From Spongiibacter sp. IMCC21906 (lineage in GTDB: Bacteria; Pseudomonadota; Gammaproteobacteria; Pseudomonadales; Spongiibacteraceae), in the NCBI RefSeq assembly GCF_001010805.1, contig NZ_CP011477.1, positions 2,371,001 to 2,435,000 on the forward strand: a stretch of DNA of 64,000 bases, in the 5' to 3' direction. Numbering within the stretch: the stretch's first letter is position 1; the number at the start of each line of letters is the position of its first letter. The position numbers and the translations under genes were made by a program. Positions 1 through 8,799 of this stretch are shown piece after piece. Below the pieces are notes generated by a model. That model did not search any database. It saw only the letters and a list, made by a program, of their open reading frames with translations, and had not been told where the DNA came from.

Positions 1-1
1 A

Positions 2-1252
2 CTAACTGGCAACGAACTCATGGCTGGTGACATCATCGATTCAAACTCTGCGATGATTGCCGCAAAAATAGTGCCACTGGGTTGGCAAATAGAACAAAAA
101 GTGACGGTGGGCGATCAGCTCACCTTGTTATGTGAGCAAATAGACAGCCTTTGCGAATCAGCGGATGTGCTACTGATTAACGGCGGTTTGGGGCCGACGG
201 TTGACGACCTCACCGCACAGGCACTGGCTCAAGTCACTGGCGTCGATATCTGTGAACATCCGCAAGCTCTACAACACCTGCAGCACTGGTGTAAAAGACT
301 CGGCTTTTCCTTAAGTGCCGCCAACCGTAAACAAGCGATGCTGCCCCGACATTGCGATATTATCGATAATACCCGCGGCAGCGCAGTGGGCATTCGTCTG
401 GTGCACAAGGGTTGTATGGTTTTGGCGACCCCCGGTGTACCAAGCGAACTAAAATACATGTTGGACGACTGCATCATCCCCCTGCTCCAGTCCCAATTTG
501 AATCAGATAAAATCCGCATTCATCGCTTAGGTTCTTTCGGCCTGGGTGAGTCATCTATCCAACAACGCATCACCGAGCAACTGCCAGACTGGCCCGCAGA
601 CATCGATTTGGGGTTTCGCGCATCGATGCCAGTACTTGAGGTTAAACTCAGCGCCAGCAACGCCATCAGCGACGACACCCTAAACTACTGGCATCAACGC
701 GTTGCCGCACTGCTGGAAGATCACCTACTGGGCGACATCCCCATTTCACTACCTGAGTCTTTGATTCAAGCACTGCGCCAAAATGGCAAAACACTCTGTA
801 CCGCCGAATCATGTACAGGTGGATTAATTGCCTCGCAAATCACCTCTGTTGCAGGCGCCTCCGATGTCTTTCCCGGCGGGGTTGTTAGTTATTCCAACAC
901 CTTGAAACAACGACTACTCGGGGTTTCCGCATCCAGCTTAGAGCTACATGGTGCAGTCAGCCAGGAAGTGGTGCTAGAAATGGCCAGAGGGGCATTAGCA
1001 AAAACTGGCGCCGACACCGTGCTTGCCGTAACCGGTATTGCCGGACCAACTGGCGGCACAAATGAAAAGCCCGTTGGTACCGTCTGGATTAGCTGGGGTG
1101 ACACTCAGCAGTTGCAGAGCATGCAGTTTACGCTCGCGTTTGAACGCCATAATTTTCAAATGTGGGCCGCAGCCATCGCCATGGATTTACTGCGGAGACA
1201 ATTACTCAAACTGTCTCCCATCGCCAGCTTAGCCCAGCGCTTTAAAGTCTGA
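2..1252 (+). CDS. cinA: CinA family protein (NMN amidohydrolase domain), 5'-partial
   Basis: The reading frame is open to the left window edge and the residues before the first ATG (position 20) already belong to the family (LTGNELMAGDIIDSN), so the real start lies outside. The N-terminal half is a MoaB/MogA-like fold with the GGLGPTVDDLT motif. The C-terminal half is the PncC-type amidase domain, with TAESCTGG and the VTGIAGPTGG stretch. CinA proteins of this architecture deamidate nicotinamide mononucleotide to nicotinate mononucleotide in pyridine nucleotide salvage. In pseudomonads cinA commonly precedes recA, but here it is followed by a convergent HIT gene. 416 residues are visible, close to the usual length. 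Confidence 0.93.
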   Translation, partial: LTGNELMAGDIIDSNSAMIAAKIVPLGWQIEQKVTVGDQLTLLCEQIDSLCESADVLLINGGLGPTVDDLTAQALAQVTGVDICEHPQALQHLQHWCKRLGFSLSAANRKQAMLPRHCDIIDNTRGSAVGIRLVHKGCMVLATPGVPSELKYMLDDCIIPLLQSQFESDKIRIHRLGSFGLGESSIQQRITEQLPDWPADIDLGFRASMPVLEVKLSASNAISDDTLNYWHQRVAALLEDHLLGDIPISLPESLIQALRQNGKTLCTAESCTGGLIASQITSVAGASDVFPGGVVSYSNTLKQRLLGVSASSLELHGAVSQEVVLEMARGALAKTGADTVLAVTGIAGPTGGTNEKPVGTVWISWGDTQQLQSMQFTLAFERHNFQMWAAAIAMDLLRRQLLKLSPIASLAQRFKV

Positions 1253-1269
1253 AACACGGATATTGAATG

Positions 1270-1304
1270 AACCGCTGGGTTGGTTAGCAACTTAGCCAGC
1301 GGTT
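1270..1304. terminator. Terminator-like hairpin between cinA and HIT gene
   Basis: A perfect 9-bp inverted repeat (AACCGCTGG at 1270-1278, CCAGCGGTT at 1296-1304) has a 17-nt loop and sits between two convergent genes. It overlaps the last codons of the HIT gene. There is no good T-run on either side, so an intrinsic terminator is only a possibility. Confidence 0.4.
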
Positions 1305-1690
1305 AAAACACCGCGAATTTTCTCCGCTTCTGCCGCCAAGGCTTCAGGCTCAGCCATTTTCGCCTGACTCAAATTAGCATCACTCATCGTATTGATAGGC
1401 CAAAGATGAATATGGGTGTGGGGGACTTCTAAGCCAACAATAGAAAGACAAACCCGCTTGCAGCGATAAACTGTCTTTAACGCCGTTGCCAATTTACGAG
1501 ACACACTCATTAAATGGTTGCTTAACGATTCTGGCAGCTCGTCCCAATGATCGATCTCCTCAATAGGAATCACCAACAGGTGTCCCGCTTGTACCGGTTC
1601 AATGGTCATAAAAGCCACACACTGCTCATCACGCCAGACAAAGTGTCCGGGCAAATCACCATTAATAATTTTGCTAAAAATACTCGCCAT
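1292..1690 (-). CDS. HIT family protein (histidine triad hydrolase/transferase)
   Basis: 132 residues with the family signature HTHIHLWP at about residues 91-98, matching the His-x-His-x-His-hydrophobic triad that acts on nucleoside phosphoramidates or dinucleoside polyphosphates. It departs from the common HinT type in having few other landmarks, so the substrate cannot be named. The ATG is preceded by GAGGAGAG at good spacing and the gene starts 2 nt after the stop of tmcA, so the two are probably translated from one message. Confidence 0.85.
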   Translation of the reverse strand: MASIFSKIINGDLPGHFVWRDEQCVAFMTIEPVQAGHLLVIPIEEIDHWDELPESLSNHLMSVSRKLATALKTVYRCKRVCLSIVGLEVPHTHIHLWPINTMSDANLSQAKMAEPEALAAEAEKIRGVLTAG

Positions 1691-1692
1691 TG

Positions 1693-3813
1693 TTATCTCT
1701 CCTCAATTTTGTTCACGACCATATCGGCCAGAATAATTTTAAAGCGTTGTTCAAGGTCGGACTTACCCGCAAAACCATACTGCACTGCAACATCACTGCG
1801 GCTATGGCCAAGCACAATACATTCAACAAGCGGCAATGCTTGGGCAGTCAATAAATTAATAAACCTTGCCGAACAAATTAGCCGCTGCAAACTCGCCACA
1901 CATTGCTCAAAGACTAACTCGTTGTGCACGTATCTCATTACCCGCTGCCTATCATTTGCCAGAGATGGATTGGGCGGCAATGATGAAGCGAGTGAAGTAA
2001 GCAGCGCCAATGCATTTTGGCCATCGAGCTCAGGATGACTGATGGGCAAAGACGTGGGCAAATCCCCAGCCAATTGCCTCGCTGCTTGGGAAGCTCGCTC
2101 CCGACTTATTGCCGACAGCCCTTGCAGGACAATCAGCGAGTAACTTCCACTGCTGCTATCTCGGCGACTGCCTAAATAAACCGGCGTAAAATCGACTTGT
2201 CGCCAAAAACGTAGCACGTCTGATTCCAGCGCAAAACTGGAGCTAAGATAGCTAACACCACATTTTTTTGCCGCCGCCACAACAGAGGCAACCAGTCCTG
2301 AACCAATCGCCTTACGGCGACACTCCTGCGCCACCGCAATGCGGTGGATGCGCCAACTGGTTTCGCTCAAATAATATGAATCACCAAAATACTGTGCCAA
2401 TCGCTGGGCGACAAGATTGCCCGGTGGTCGACGCTGCGCCTGCACCACCGCCGCAGCCAGCGGTGGATCAGAAAGCCCCTCGGGTAGATATTCGCATACT
2501 CCAACGATGTTCTTACCCTGAAATGCCGCCATCAGCTTAACGGGAGAGTCCAACAAAAACTGTAAGTCCGCTGGACTGGTTTGATAATGCGCTTGCACCA
2601 ACAAACCAAACACCTGAGTAAGCAACGCCTCGTTGCTTAACAAGTCTTCCTGAGATAATTCGCAGTAAGTCAGCACTTGTTCGGGGTCGGCAACAGGCAG
2701 ATTCTGCCGCTGCTGATCAAGTACGAAAACGCGATTCAAAAAATACTCTAGAGGATCGTCTTTCGCCCAACGAATGGGCGCATCCAAACTGGCCCTGCGA
2801 GCCTGTGGACGCAAACGCTGCAAAGTTTCACCAAAGCGGATAACAAAGCCCTGACCACTGCCCTCGTAACCTTGAACCGTAGTGGAAAACACCGCGCGCT
2901 GAAATTTCTCGGTCAACTTAAGCAATAGGCTGACCGGCAGTTTTGCCGCCTCATCAATTAACACCAGGTCCCACTCCGGGGCATGAACCTTTAACGCCAT
3001 GTCCGGTGGCACAAACTGCAACTCACCTTGCGCAGCGAGCAAACCCTGCTCTCGCTTCTCTGTCAGGGTCAGTTGTTGCGCACAGTGCTGAAAGGCCGTG
3101 GCCACCGAAGCATACGACGTGGCCACCAATAAAATTCGCTTAGCTTTTCCTTCTTTCAGCAGCTGTGCCGCCGCCAAACCTAGCGCCGTGGTTTTTCCTC
3201 TACCGCGGTCAGCCGTTAACACCAGCGGTCGCTTGGCTCTGCCGGTAACCACCCGCTTAATCTCGTCAATCACTTGATTTTGCGCGGCAGAAGGTAGCTC
3301 CTGTTGCCATTGTTCTACTTTGCTTAAAGGCAAGGGGGACAAAAAGGGGTTGTTCTGCGCCATTAAAAATACAGCAGGCGACGTCTTGGCAATGCGCAGA
3401 AATCGCTGTAGAAATAATGCCTGCTTTACCTGTAAACCGCGCTTTTGTTGGGCTGCCACAAACTGTTGTGGCCACTCAGCCAACGGCGGACAAGCGATGT
3501 GTAGCAGGCCACCAGCACGAAGCGTGCCCGCCAATGCCAAGATATCGTTTACATGACTATGGGTCCAAGCATCGATACCAACGGCGGCGAATTCTTGCCC
3601 AAGAACATCCCTGGCACTTGCACCCCGACGGTCATCACCCACACCCAGCGCAACAGTGTCGCCCTCGGTATCAGCAAGAGCCTGCTGCATGTTTTGTACA
3701 GACCACGCCCGCTCACCAGCCCATAACAGCAAAAACCGATGACCATTATGGGCAGCCAGTGTTTGCAGTTGGCGGTAGCTTTTGAACAAGGAACGTTCCA
3801 CATCTTGCGACAT
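1693..3813 (-). CDS. tmcA: tRNA(Met) cytidine acetyltransferase TmcA
   Basis: 706 residues, slightly longer than the E. coli enzyme. It shows the TmcA layout: an N-terminal DUF1726-type domain, an RNA-helicase-like ATPase module with Walker A DRGRGKTTALG (about 202-212) and Walker B LVLIDEAAKLP (about 283-293), and a GNAT acetyltransferase domain (about 400-560) with the acetyl-CoA loop region AQECRRKAIGSGL. The family makes N4-acetylcytidine at the wobble position (C34) of elongator tRNA-Met, using ATP and acetyl-CoA, which prevents misreading of Ile codons. It lies 9 nt downstream of a small unknown gene and is followed directly by the HIT gene. Confidence 0.95.
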   Translation of the reverse strand: MSQDVERSLFKSYRQLQTLAAHNGHRFLLLWAGERAWSVQNMQQALADTEGDTVALGVGDDRRGASARDVLGQEFAAVGIDAWTHSHVNDILALAGTLRAGGLLHIACPPLAEWPQQFVAAQQKRGLQVKQALFLQRFLRIAKTSPAVFLMAQNNPFLSPLPLSKVEQWQQELPSAAQNQVIDEIKRVVTGRAKRPLVLTADRGRGKTTALGLAAAQLLKEGKAKRILLVATSYASVATAFQHCAQQLTLTEKREQGLLAAQGELQFVPPDMALKVHAPEWDLVLIDEAAKLPVSLLLKLTEKFQRAVFSTTVQGYEGSGQGFVIRFGETLQRLRPQARRASLDAPIRWAKDDPLEYFLNRVFVLDQQRQNLPVADPEQVLTYCELSQEDLLSNEALLTQVFGLLVQAHYQTSPADLQFLLDSPVKLMAAFQGKNIVGVCEYLPEGLSDPPLAAAVVQAQRRPPGNLVAQRLAQYFGDSYYLSETSWRIHRIAVAQECRRKAIGSGLVASVVAAAKKCGVSYLSSSFALESDVLRFWRQVDFTPVYLGSRRDSSSGSYSLIVLQGLSAISRERASQAARQLAGDLPTSLPISHPELDGQNALALLTSLASSLPPNPSLANDRQRVMRYVHNELVFEQCVASLQRLICSARFINLLTAQALPLVECIVLGHSRSDVAVQYGFAGKSDLEQRFKIILADMVVNKIEER

Positions 3814-3822
3814 GCTTAGTAC

Positions 3823-4149
3823 TTAATCGTCATGAGGCGTAGCAGGGCTATCCTTAGATGCTCCCGTGCTGGGATGGACCGGCGCAGCAGGCATTTGTAA
3901 GTGCAGAATAAGACGATGGTCGTCGCGATAACATTGCGCGGCCTCACTACCCAGCACCGATTCGGCCATCTCAACAAGGTTTTTTCGTAAAGACACCTCG
4001 TCAATCAAATTCATCTCTACACCAAGCTGCATCTGTCCTTCCAGGCGGTATAAAACTCCAGGGGGAATATCCAGCCCCTCTTTTTGGTCATCAAAGAATG
4101 CCTGCAATTTGGGTCTCAAAATGTCGTAAAACGCTGCAGCCGTCGTCAT
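3823..4149 (-). CDS. Conserved-looking hypothetical protein (108 aa)
   Basis: I do not recognise this family. It is a 108-residue, probably cytosolic protein, with no signal peptide or membrane segment. The middle (about residues 40-90) looks alpha-helical, and the tail is Pro/Asp-rich. Its ATG overlaps the TGA of the DUF2288 gene upstream (ATGA overlap), which argues for translational coupling and for a real gene. Its stop is only 9 nt before tmcA. The position suggests co-expression with a tRNA-modification gene, nothing more. Confidence 0.65.
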   Translation of the reverse strand: MTTAAAFYDILRPKLQAFFDDQKEGLDIPPGVLYRLEGQMQLGVEMNLIDEVSLRKNLVEMAESVLGSEAAQCYRDDHRLILHLQMPAAPVHPSTGASKDSPATPHDD

Positions 4150-4454
4150 TTCTCAGCCCTCTCCCCTTGCACCAAGACCCAGGGCGCGACAACCACCGCC
4201 CATACTTTTGCCTCTTCTTGCAACCAAGCCTCATGTTGGGCTTGGGAGGCTTTTAAAAGCCCGCCATCTTTCAACCAACGTGCCACGCCCACCGTATCAT
4301 CTTCTGCCATTGCGGCAGCGGCCAACACTAAATCCACATGAGGCGCTGCCACAATAACCGCGTCTTGTTGATAAAACTCCTGCAGTTCAGACCAAGCAAT
4401 TTGCGAGGTTTCACGGTTGAGTTTAGCGACAGTTTCTTCGGGGATGGTTTTCAT
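4146..4454 (-). CDS. DUF2288 family protein
   Basis: A small acidic cytosolic protein of about 102 residues. The WSELQEFY segment, a central AMAEDDTVGVARWL and the C-terminal WAVVVAPWVLVQ are the pattern I associate with DUF2288, whose function is unknown. An upstream in-frame TTG at 4466 is possible, but the ATG at 4454 gives the usual N-terminus of the family. The stop codon overlaps the next gene's start. Confidence 0.75.
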   Translation of the reverse strand: MKTIPEETVAKLNRETSQIAWSELQEFYQQDAVIVAAPHVDLVLAAAAMAEDDTVGVARWLKDGGLLKASQAQHEAWLQEEAKVWAVVVAPWVLVQGERAEK

Positions 4455-4602
4455 GACGACATTCAATTCCTGACAAATACGGTTAACGCTTAGGCCACAA
4501 CATAGACCAAGGTGGGGGCAAGTTTAACAATGCCCGAACGAAGCCTCCATCGTGAAATGCCTGGCCTTGCTCGGGAGGGCAGATAAATTGGTAGCGCTCT
4601 CC

Positions 4603-5238
4603 CTAGTAACTAAACGCCAAAGCATAGGCATGCAAATACATGCGATCGCTATCTGTGGTACTGGGACCATAGCGGCGGTCTCCCAGGATAGGGACTCCCA
4701 AGCTTTTCATCACCACCCGTAATTGATGGGTTTTGCCGGTGTAGGGCTTGAGTAAATACAAGCGCTTACCGGGGAGCAAGGCATAACTGAAAAAATGCGT
4801 TCGGGAGGGATTGGTGCTATTTCGACTCAATCGATAATTACCGCCCCGGGTCTTCTCCAAGTCCCCGATGACAGCGCCCTGCTTTTTACTGGGTTTTCCC
4901 GATGCCAACGCCAGATAAAATTTGTCGACTTGTCGCTGCTCAAAAAGCCGCCCGAATTCAGCTGCGGCCTGGCCATGCTTAGCCAATATTAATAACCCCG
5001 AGGTATCGTCATCTAAACGATGCACCAAATGCAGAGCATCCAGATCAAGCTCAGCTTTTATACAGTCGACCAAACTGGATTCGTGGTGGTTGCGATGCAC
5101 ATTGCTGCCCGCCGGTTTATCAATAATTAAAAAATCTTTACCCGAAAACACCAGCCGATATTGCGAATTAATATGCTCAGCCTCGAGCTTGCCAGTCGTT
5201 GCGCTGACTAAGGATATCTTTGGCTCTAGCGATGGCAT
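4603..5238 (-). CDS. RluA-like RNA pseudouridine synthase (TIGR01621-type)
   Basis: 211 residues with the RluA-family catalytic motif HRLDDDTSGLLILAK, whose first Asp is the expected nucleophile. It also has the N-terminal FLIIDKPAG strand and the C-terminal KTHQLRVVMKSLGVPILGD segment. It has no S4 domain and is shorter than RluA/RluC/RluD, which fits the small TIGR01621-like group whose RNA target is not established. The annotated ATG overlaps the end of fimV by 62 nt. A GTG start near VFSGKDFLI would remove the overlap, so the true start is uncertain. Confidence 0.85.
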   Translation of the reverse strand: MPSLEPKISLVSATTGKLEAEHINSQYRLVFSGKDFLIIDKPAGSNVHRNHHESSLVDCIKAELDLDALHLVHRLDDDTSGLLILAKHGQAAAEFGRLFEQRQVDKFYLALASGKPSKKQGAVIGDLEKTRGGNYRLSRNSTNPSRTHFFSYALLPGKRLYLLKPYTGKTHQLRVVMKSLGVPILGDRRYGPSTTDSDRMYLHAYALAFSY

Positions 5239-7006
5239 CTAACTTCTCCATGGACATGGCAGATGCGTTTAACTGAGCCGTCATGGCCTTACAACCTCCA
5301 CTATCACCAAGCTCAGCATATATTTCCAACAACTGCATTTGAACGTCTTCATTCTCTGGAGCTAATTGTAGCGCCGATTCCAACAGCATTTTAGCGCCAT
5401 CAAGATCGTCCAATTGGCGGCACAACTCAGCACGCTCCTTTAACGAAGGCAGCGTATTGTCGTCGTTGTGGGTATTAATGTCTTCGAAATCAAAATTTTC
5501 GCTATAAAATTCCTCATCCAAGGCTTGAGGCTCAGTTAGAACAATCTCGCCTTGATCATAAAATTCATTCTCTACGGGTTTCTTGTCCTCAACTGCAGCC
5601 ACATCTATTGCCGATTTTTCTGCCAATGCCGACGTGCCAAATAGATCCGTAAACTGTGGAGCTTCAGCAACAGGTGACGACGTAGACGTCGCCATTTCCG
5701 CTTGAGCAGGGTCTTGTTTTCGACGGCGTAACAGCAATACTATTGCGACCAACAACCCGACAATGACTGCCAACAACCCGCGACTGCTAGCGTTAACCTG
5801 GCCCGGCGTCGCTGCCAACGAGGCCATCTCATTCTGGTCAGGGGATACAGCGGTACTGTTTTCAGAGTTCGGTGTTGATAACGCCTCTTGACTTGAGGCC
5901 GGCAACGGTTGCGGTACGCCCCCCTCGGTTGCTTCGGCCAGCGCTTGTTTGAGCTGAGCGATCTCTTCCGTCATGGTGGCTAAGCGCAGCGACATTTGTG
6001 AAACGGTATTTTGCAATGCGGTAATCTGCGCTACGGATACCGTATCAGCATCAGCAACGCCATGACTCCCCGCCAGCTCCTGAGGTCGACCCGGTATAAC
6101 GGCAACAAGCTCTGCAGCGGGAGCAGAGGGCTGTTCACCCGGCTGGCTCGAACGGTCCGTCATCCCGGCACCATCCCCGGCACCATCAACAGCTGCGGGA
6201 GCTGACCCATTCACAACAGCGTCTGCTGCCTTATTCGCTACTTTGTTTTTTCTTGCTAAGGGCATGGTCGTTGACGCCGCCGACAACGCCGAATCGCTAA
6301 TATCTAAACGCACGGACACTTTTAGTTTTTCGGGTGCGCCGCGCACAAACGCTTGGGGATTGGCATTAAATATTTTTGCCATTACAGTTTTGAGGTCTTG
6401 CCCCCGCTGCTGATTAACAATGCGGGCAATACGCCAAAGGCTGTCGCCTCGTTGACTGACGTAAAATTCTGGCTTTGACCACATCGGGCCAGAATCAGCA
6501 AAGGCAGTCGTCACTTTATTCACAGCCTCACCAGCAGTATTTGACGCCTTCGGCGCTGCAGCCGTGACAACCGGTTTAGCCGGTGTAGCCAGTCCGGGGG
6601 GAGTGCTTTGGGGGAAATCCAGTAACAACGTATACTCGCGGTTCAAACTGCCATTGGGCCAGCGTAACTGCAGAGTAAAATTAACAAAGGGTTCCGCTGC
6701 GCGTTCCTGACCTCGAATCCAGATAAAACCACTACCCTGGCTGTCGATATCACTGCTCACTTCCATCTCGTTTACGCTGACACCGCCAAGCTCGCTGTCA
6801 GTCGACTCATCCCAAGCAGCTTGTAGTGACACCAAAACTTGCTCGGCATGTAAGCCTTCTGCGCCGTATATCGGAATACGAATTGAAACCGGCTCACCTA
6901 ATGAAGAATTTATTTCGGCATTGCCCACCCCCAAGGCAAGCACCAACGGGCTTGTAACCAAGCTACAGGCAAGCAGTAGACTCGACGAGCGTTTAAAACC
7001 TTGCAT
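5177..7006 (-). CDS. fimV: FimV-like peptidoglycan-binding inner-membrane hub protein
   Basis: Starting at the ATG at 7006, which has an AGGGGG ribosome site 4 nt upstream, gives a 609-residue protein with a clean signal peptide. Upstream ATGs lack such a site. The mature N-terminus LGVGNAEINSSLGEPV is the FimV N-terminal domain. A LysM-like domain follows at about 182-233 (YVSQRGDSLWRIA), then a long low-complexity Ala/Pro linker with a short coiled coil, one membrane span near 412-433, and a very acidic cytoplasmic part ending in a TPR-like FimV C-terminal domain. In Pseudomonas FimV supports type IV pilus assembly and polar localisation. No pilus genes are in this window. Confidence 0.9.
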   Translation of the reverse strand: MQGFKRSSSLLLACSLVTSPLVLALGVGNAEINSSLGEPVSIRIPIYGAEGLHAEQVLVSLQAAWDESTDSELGGVSVNEMEVSSDIDSQGSGFIWIRGQERAAEPFVNFTLQLRWPNGSLNREYTLLLDFPQSTPPGLATPAKPVVTAAAPKASNTAGEAVNKVTTAFADSGPMWSKPEFYVSQRGDSLWRIARIVNQQRGQDLKTVMAKIFNANPQAFVRGAPEKLKVSVRLDISDSALSAASTTMPLARKNKVANKAADAVVNGSAPAAVDGAGDGAGMTDRSSQPGEQPSAPAAELVAVIPGRPQELAGSHGVADADTVSVAQITALQNTVSQMSLRLATMTEEIAQLKQALAEATEGGVPQPLPASSQEALSTPNSENSTAVSPDQNEMASLAATPGQVNASSRGLLAVIVGLLVAIVLLLRRRKQDPAQAEMATSTSSPVAEAPQFTDLFGTSALAEKSAIDVAAVEDKKPVENEFYDQGEIVLTEPQALDEEFYSENFDFEDINTHNDDNTLPSLKERAELCRQLDDLDGAKMLLESALQLAPENEDVQMQLLEIYAELGDSGGCKAMTAQLNASAMSMEKLDAIARAKDILSQRNDWQARG

Positions 7007-7365
7007 AAATCCCCCTAGCCGTTTTCTTGCATTCCTTGCCATAACGTCAATACTCGTTTGGCCAACTGTTAACATTAAATGCCCAGTGGTTGTTTTTATC
7101 AACAGCCGGCAGTCAGTAACAGTTTGACGGATATCATTTCAGTAAGACAGAAATACCAATACCGTATTTTGTAGACTTTTAGCGCCCTAATCACCGAAAG
7201 ATGACGCAGAGCCCCTAAGCGATTGCCTGCATCGCCAAGGTCGCTGTCATGTGGATGCAAGCATGTAACAAAACTGACTTGTCCCCAGATAACTTGAATA
7301 AGCTTGTGGATAAAACTGTTACAACTTGCCGAGAGTCGCTGGCCTCGGTCGGTAAGCATTTCTGC
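7007..7365. other. Intergenic region between fimV and the MFS gene
   Basis: 359 bp without a convincing gene; the 86-codon frame on the minus strand has no recognisable product. It should contain the fimV promoter, but I cannot place one securely. A 6-bp hairpin (TAAGCA/TGCTTA) lies at the 3' side of the MFS gene. One perfect DnaA-type nonamer occurs at 7315-7323 but is isolated. Confidence 0.5.
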
Positions 7366-8652
7366 TTATTTTTTAATCACCGCTGATGGCACAAGACTTG
7401 GGTGCCCCGCCCGCCAATGCATAAATAGCGTCGCCATCATCACCACGATAAGCAATGCCGCCGCCCAATAAGGATAACTTGGCGAAATGCTGTAGAGCGC
7501 GCCACCTAACAAGGGGCCAAAAACAAAGCCCAAGCCAATAATAGAACCCAACATTCCCGCTAGCTCTCCCTGCTCCTCAGCCCTTACAACCAAGGTAGCA
7601 CAAGCTGTAAAAGAAGGTCCGGTCAGCCCCATACCAAAACCGAACAAGGCCATTCCACCCAGTAACATTACGAGGTTATCGGCGTTGGCCAGCACAAGAT
7701 ACGACAACAAGCTAAAAGGCATTCCGGCAAACAGCAGTGTTACCGGTGCCCCGCCAAAGCGTTGAACAACACCGAGCTGGGCAAAAATCATCATGGCGGA
7801 AGAGACAACCATCGCAACAGAAAACAACTGGGCAGAACGAACACCATCGACCGAGAGAGTATCCTGAAAATAAAATCCCAGCGTTTGTTGAATCATCGCA
7901 ATTAAGCTAAACAACACAAAGCCAACAAAAATAAATAAGCGATAGCGAGCGTCAAAATAGGACATTCGCCGGGGACGAGTGTCGGCAGCAGGCTGAGGAG
8001 GAATAGAAGGTAGCCACAACCATACTAAAATCGCAGCAGCAGTCGCCAGTACAGCTTGAATAAACAAGGGGGCAAGAAAGCTCACACTGACAAACCAAGC
8101 CAACACCGGCCCAAACATTACCCCAAGTTGATTAGCCGCCTGCAGCTTGCCCATGCCTTGAGTTCGCCCAGATACCGTTGTGATATCCACCATATACGCC
8201 GCGGCGCCCGGATGGGTGCCCGACATTACCATGGCGTGAAAGCCGCGACTGATCACCAGTAGAAAATACAGTGCGACGCCACTCAAGATCCCAGCCAGAC
8301 CAAGATACGAGGCAAAATTGAATACCATAGAGCCCAGTGCATAGCCAAGCAGCCCGGTAATAATGATGGGCTTTCTGCCTACCCGATCACTTAAACGCCC
8401 CCAAAACGGGGCCGCAAAGAAAAAAACCACTGCCGCCAACGCCGACAAGGAGGTGATGGTTAATTCTTTGGGGGCCAAGGTGATATCAAGGATCGGTAAC
8501 TGAAAAACCAGCTTATCCAGCGCCAGCTCACGGCCCAACATGGGGATGATGGCAAACACCACCGTTTGTCCCATCCCCACCGCCATCATTGCCAGGTACA
8601 AGGCAAAAAACACTTTTGCTGGGGGCTTATCTTTTGTGTGGGAAATGCTCAC
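7366..8652 (-). CDS. MFS transporter, drug-resistance (TetA-like) type
   Basis: 428 residues with about 12 hydrophobic segments and the MFS cytoplasmic loop motif GRLSDRVGRKPIIITG between helices 2 and 3, as in TetA/multidrug proton antiporters. It also has a GFGMGLTGPSF segment in helix 10. It acts in the inner membrane as an exporter by family expectation; the substrate cannot be told from sequence. It is transcribed divergently from the AbgT gene with about 150 bp between them and has no adjacent regulator. Confidence 0.88.
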   Translation of the reverse strand: MSISHTKDKPPAKVFFALYLAMMAVGMGQTVVFAIIPMLGRELALDKLVFQLPILDITLAPKELTITSLSALAAVVFFFAAPFWGRLSDRVGRKPIIITGLLGYALGSMVFNFASYLGLAGILSGVALYFLLVISRGFHAMVMSGTHPGAAAYMVDITTVSGRTQGMGKLQAANQLGVMFGPVLAWFVSVSFLAPLFIQAVLATAAAILVWLWLPSIPPQPAADTRPRRMSYFDARYRLFIFVGFVLFSLIAMIQQTLGFYFQDTLSVDGVRSAQLFSVAMVVSSAMMIFAQLGVVQRFGGAPVTLLFAGMPFSLLSYLVLANADNLVMLLGGMALFGFGMGLTGPSFTACATLVVRAEEQGELAGMLGSIIGLGFVFGPLLGGALYSISPSYPYWAAALLIVVMMATLFMHWRAGHPSLVPSAVIKK

Positions 8653-8799
8653 CGGAATACTCTAATTAATAGTGGGAGGTGCGAAGTTGCAATATATTTG
8701 GGGCTTGTAACTTAAGGCACCAGCTCCCCTCCAGGGCAACGCTGCCCAGGCTGGGATTGAAGCGGTATGATACAGGATTGCGACAATTGGAGCCGAGTG

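Noticed and set aside
7315-7323. Perfect DnaA-box nonamer (TTATCCACA on the minus strand)
   Set aside because: Isolated; one such match is expected by chance about once per 130 kb on either strand, and no AT-rich unwinding region or other boxes are near.
7099-7359. 86-codon frame on the minus strand in the fimV/MFS gap
   Set aside because: No ribosome site, Cys/Leu-rich random-looking translation and no recognisable family.
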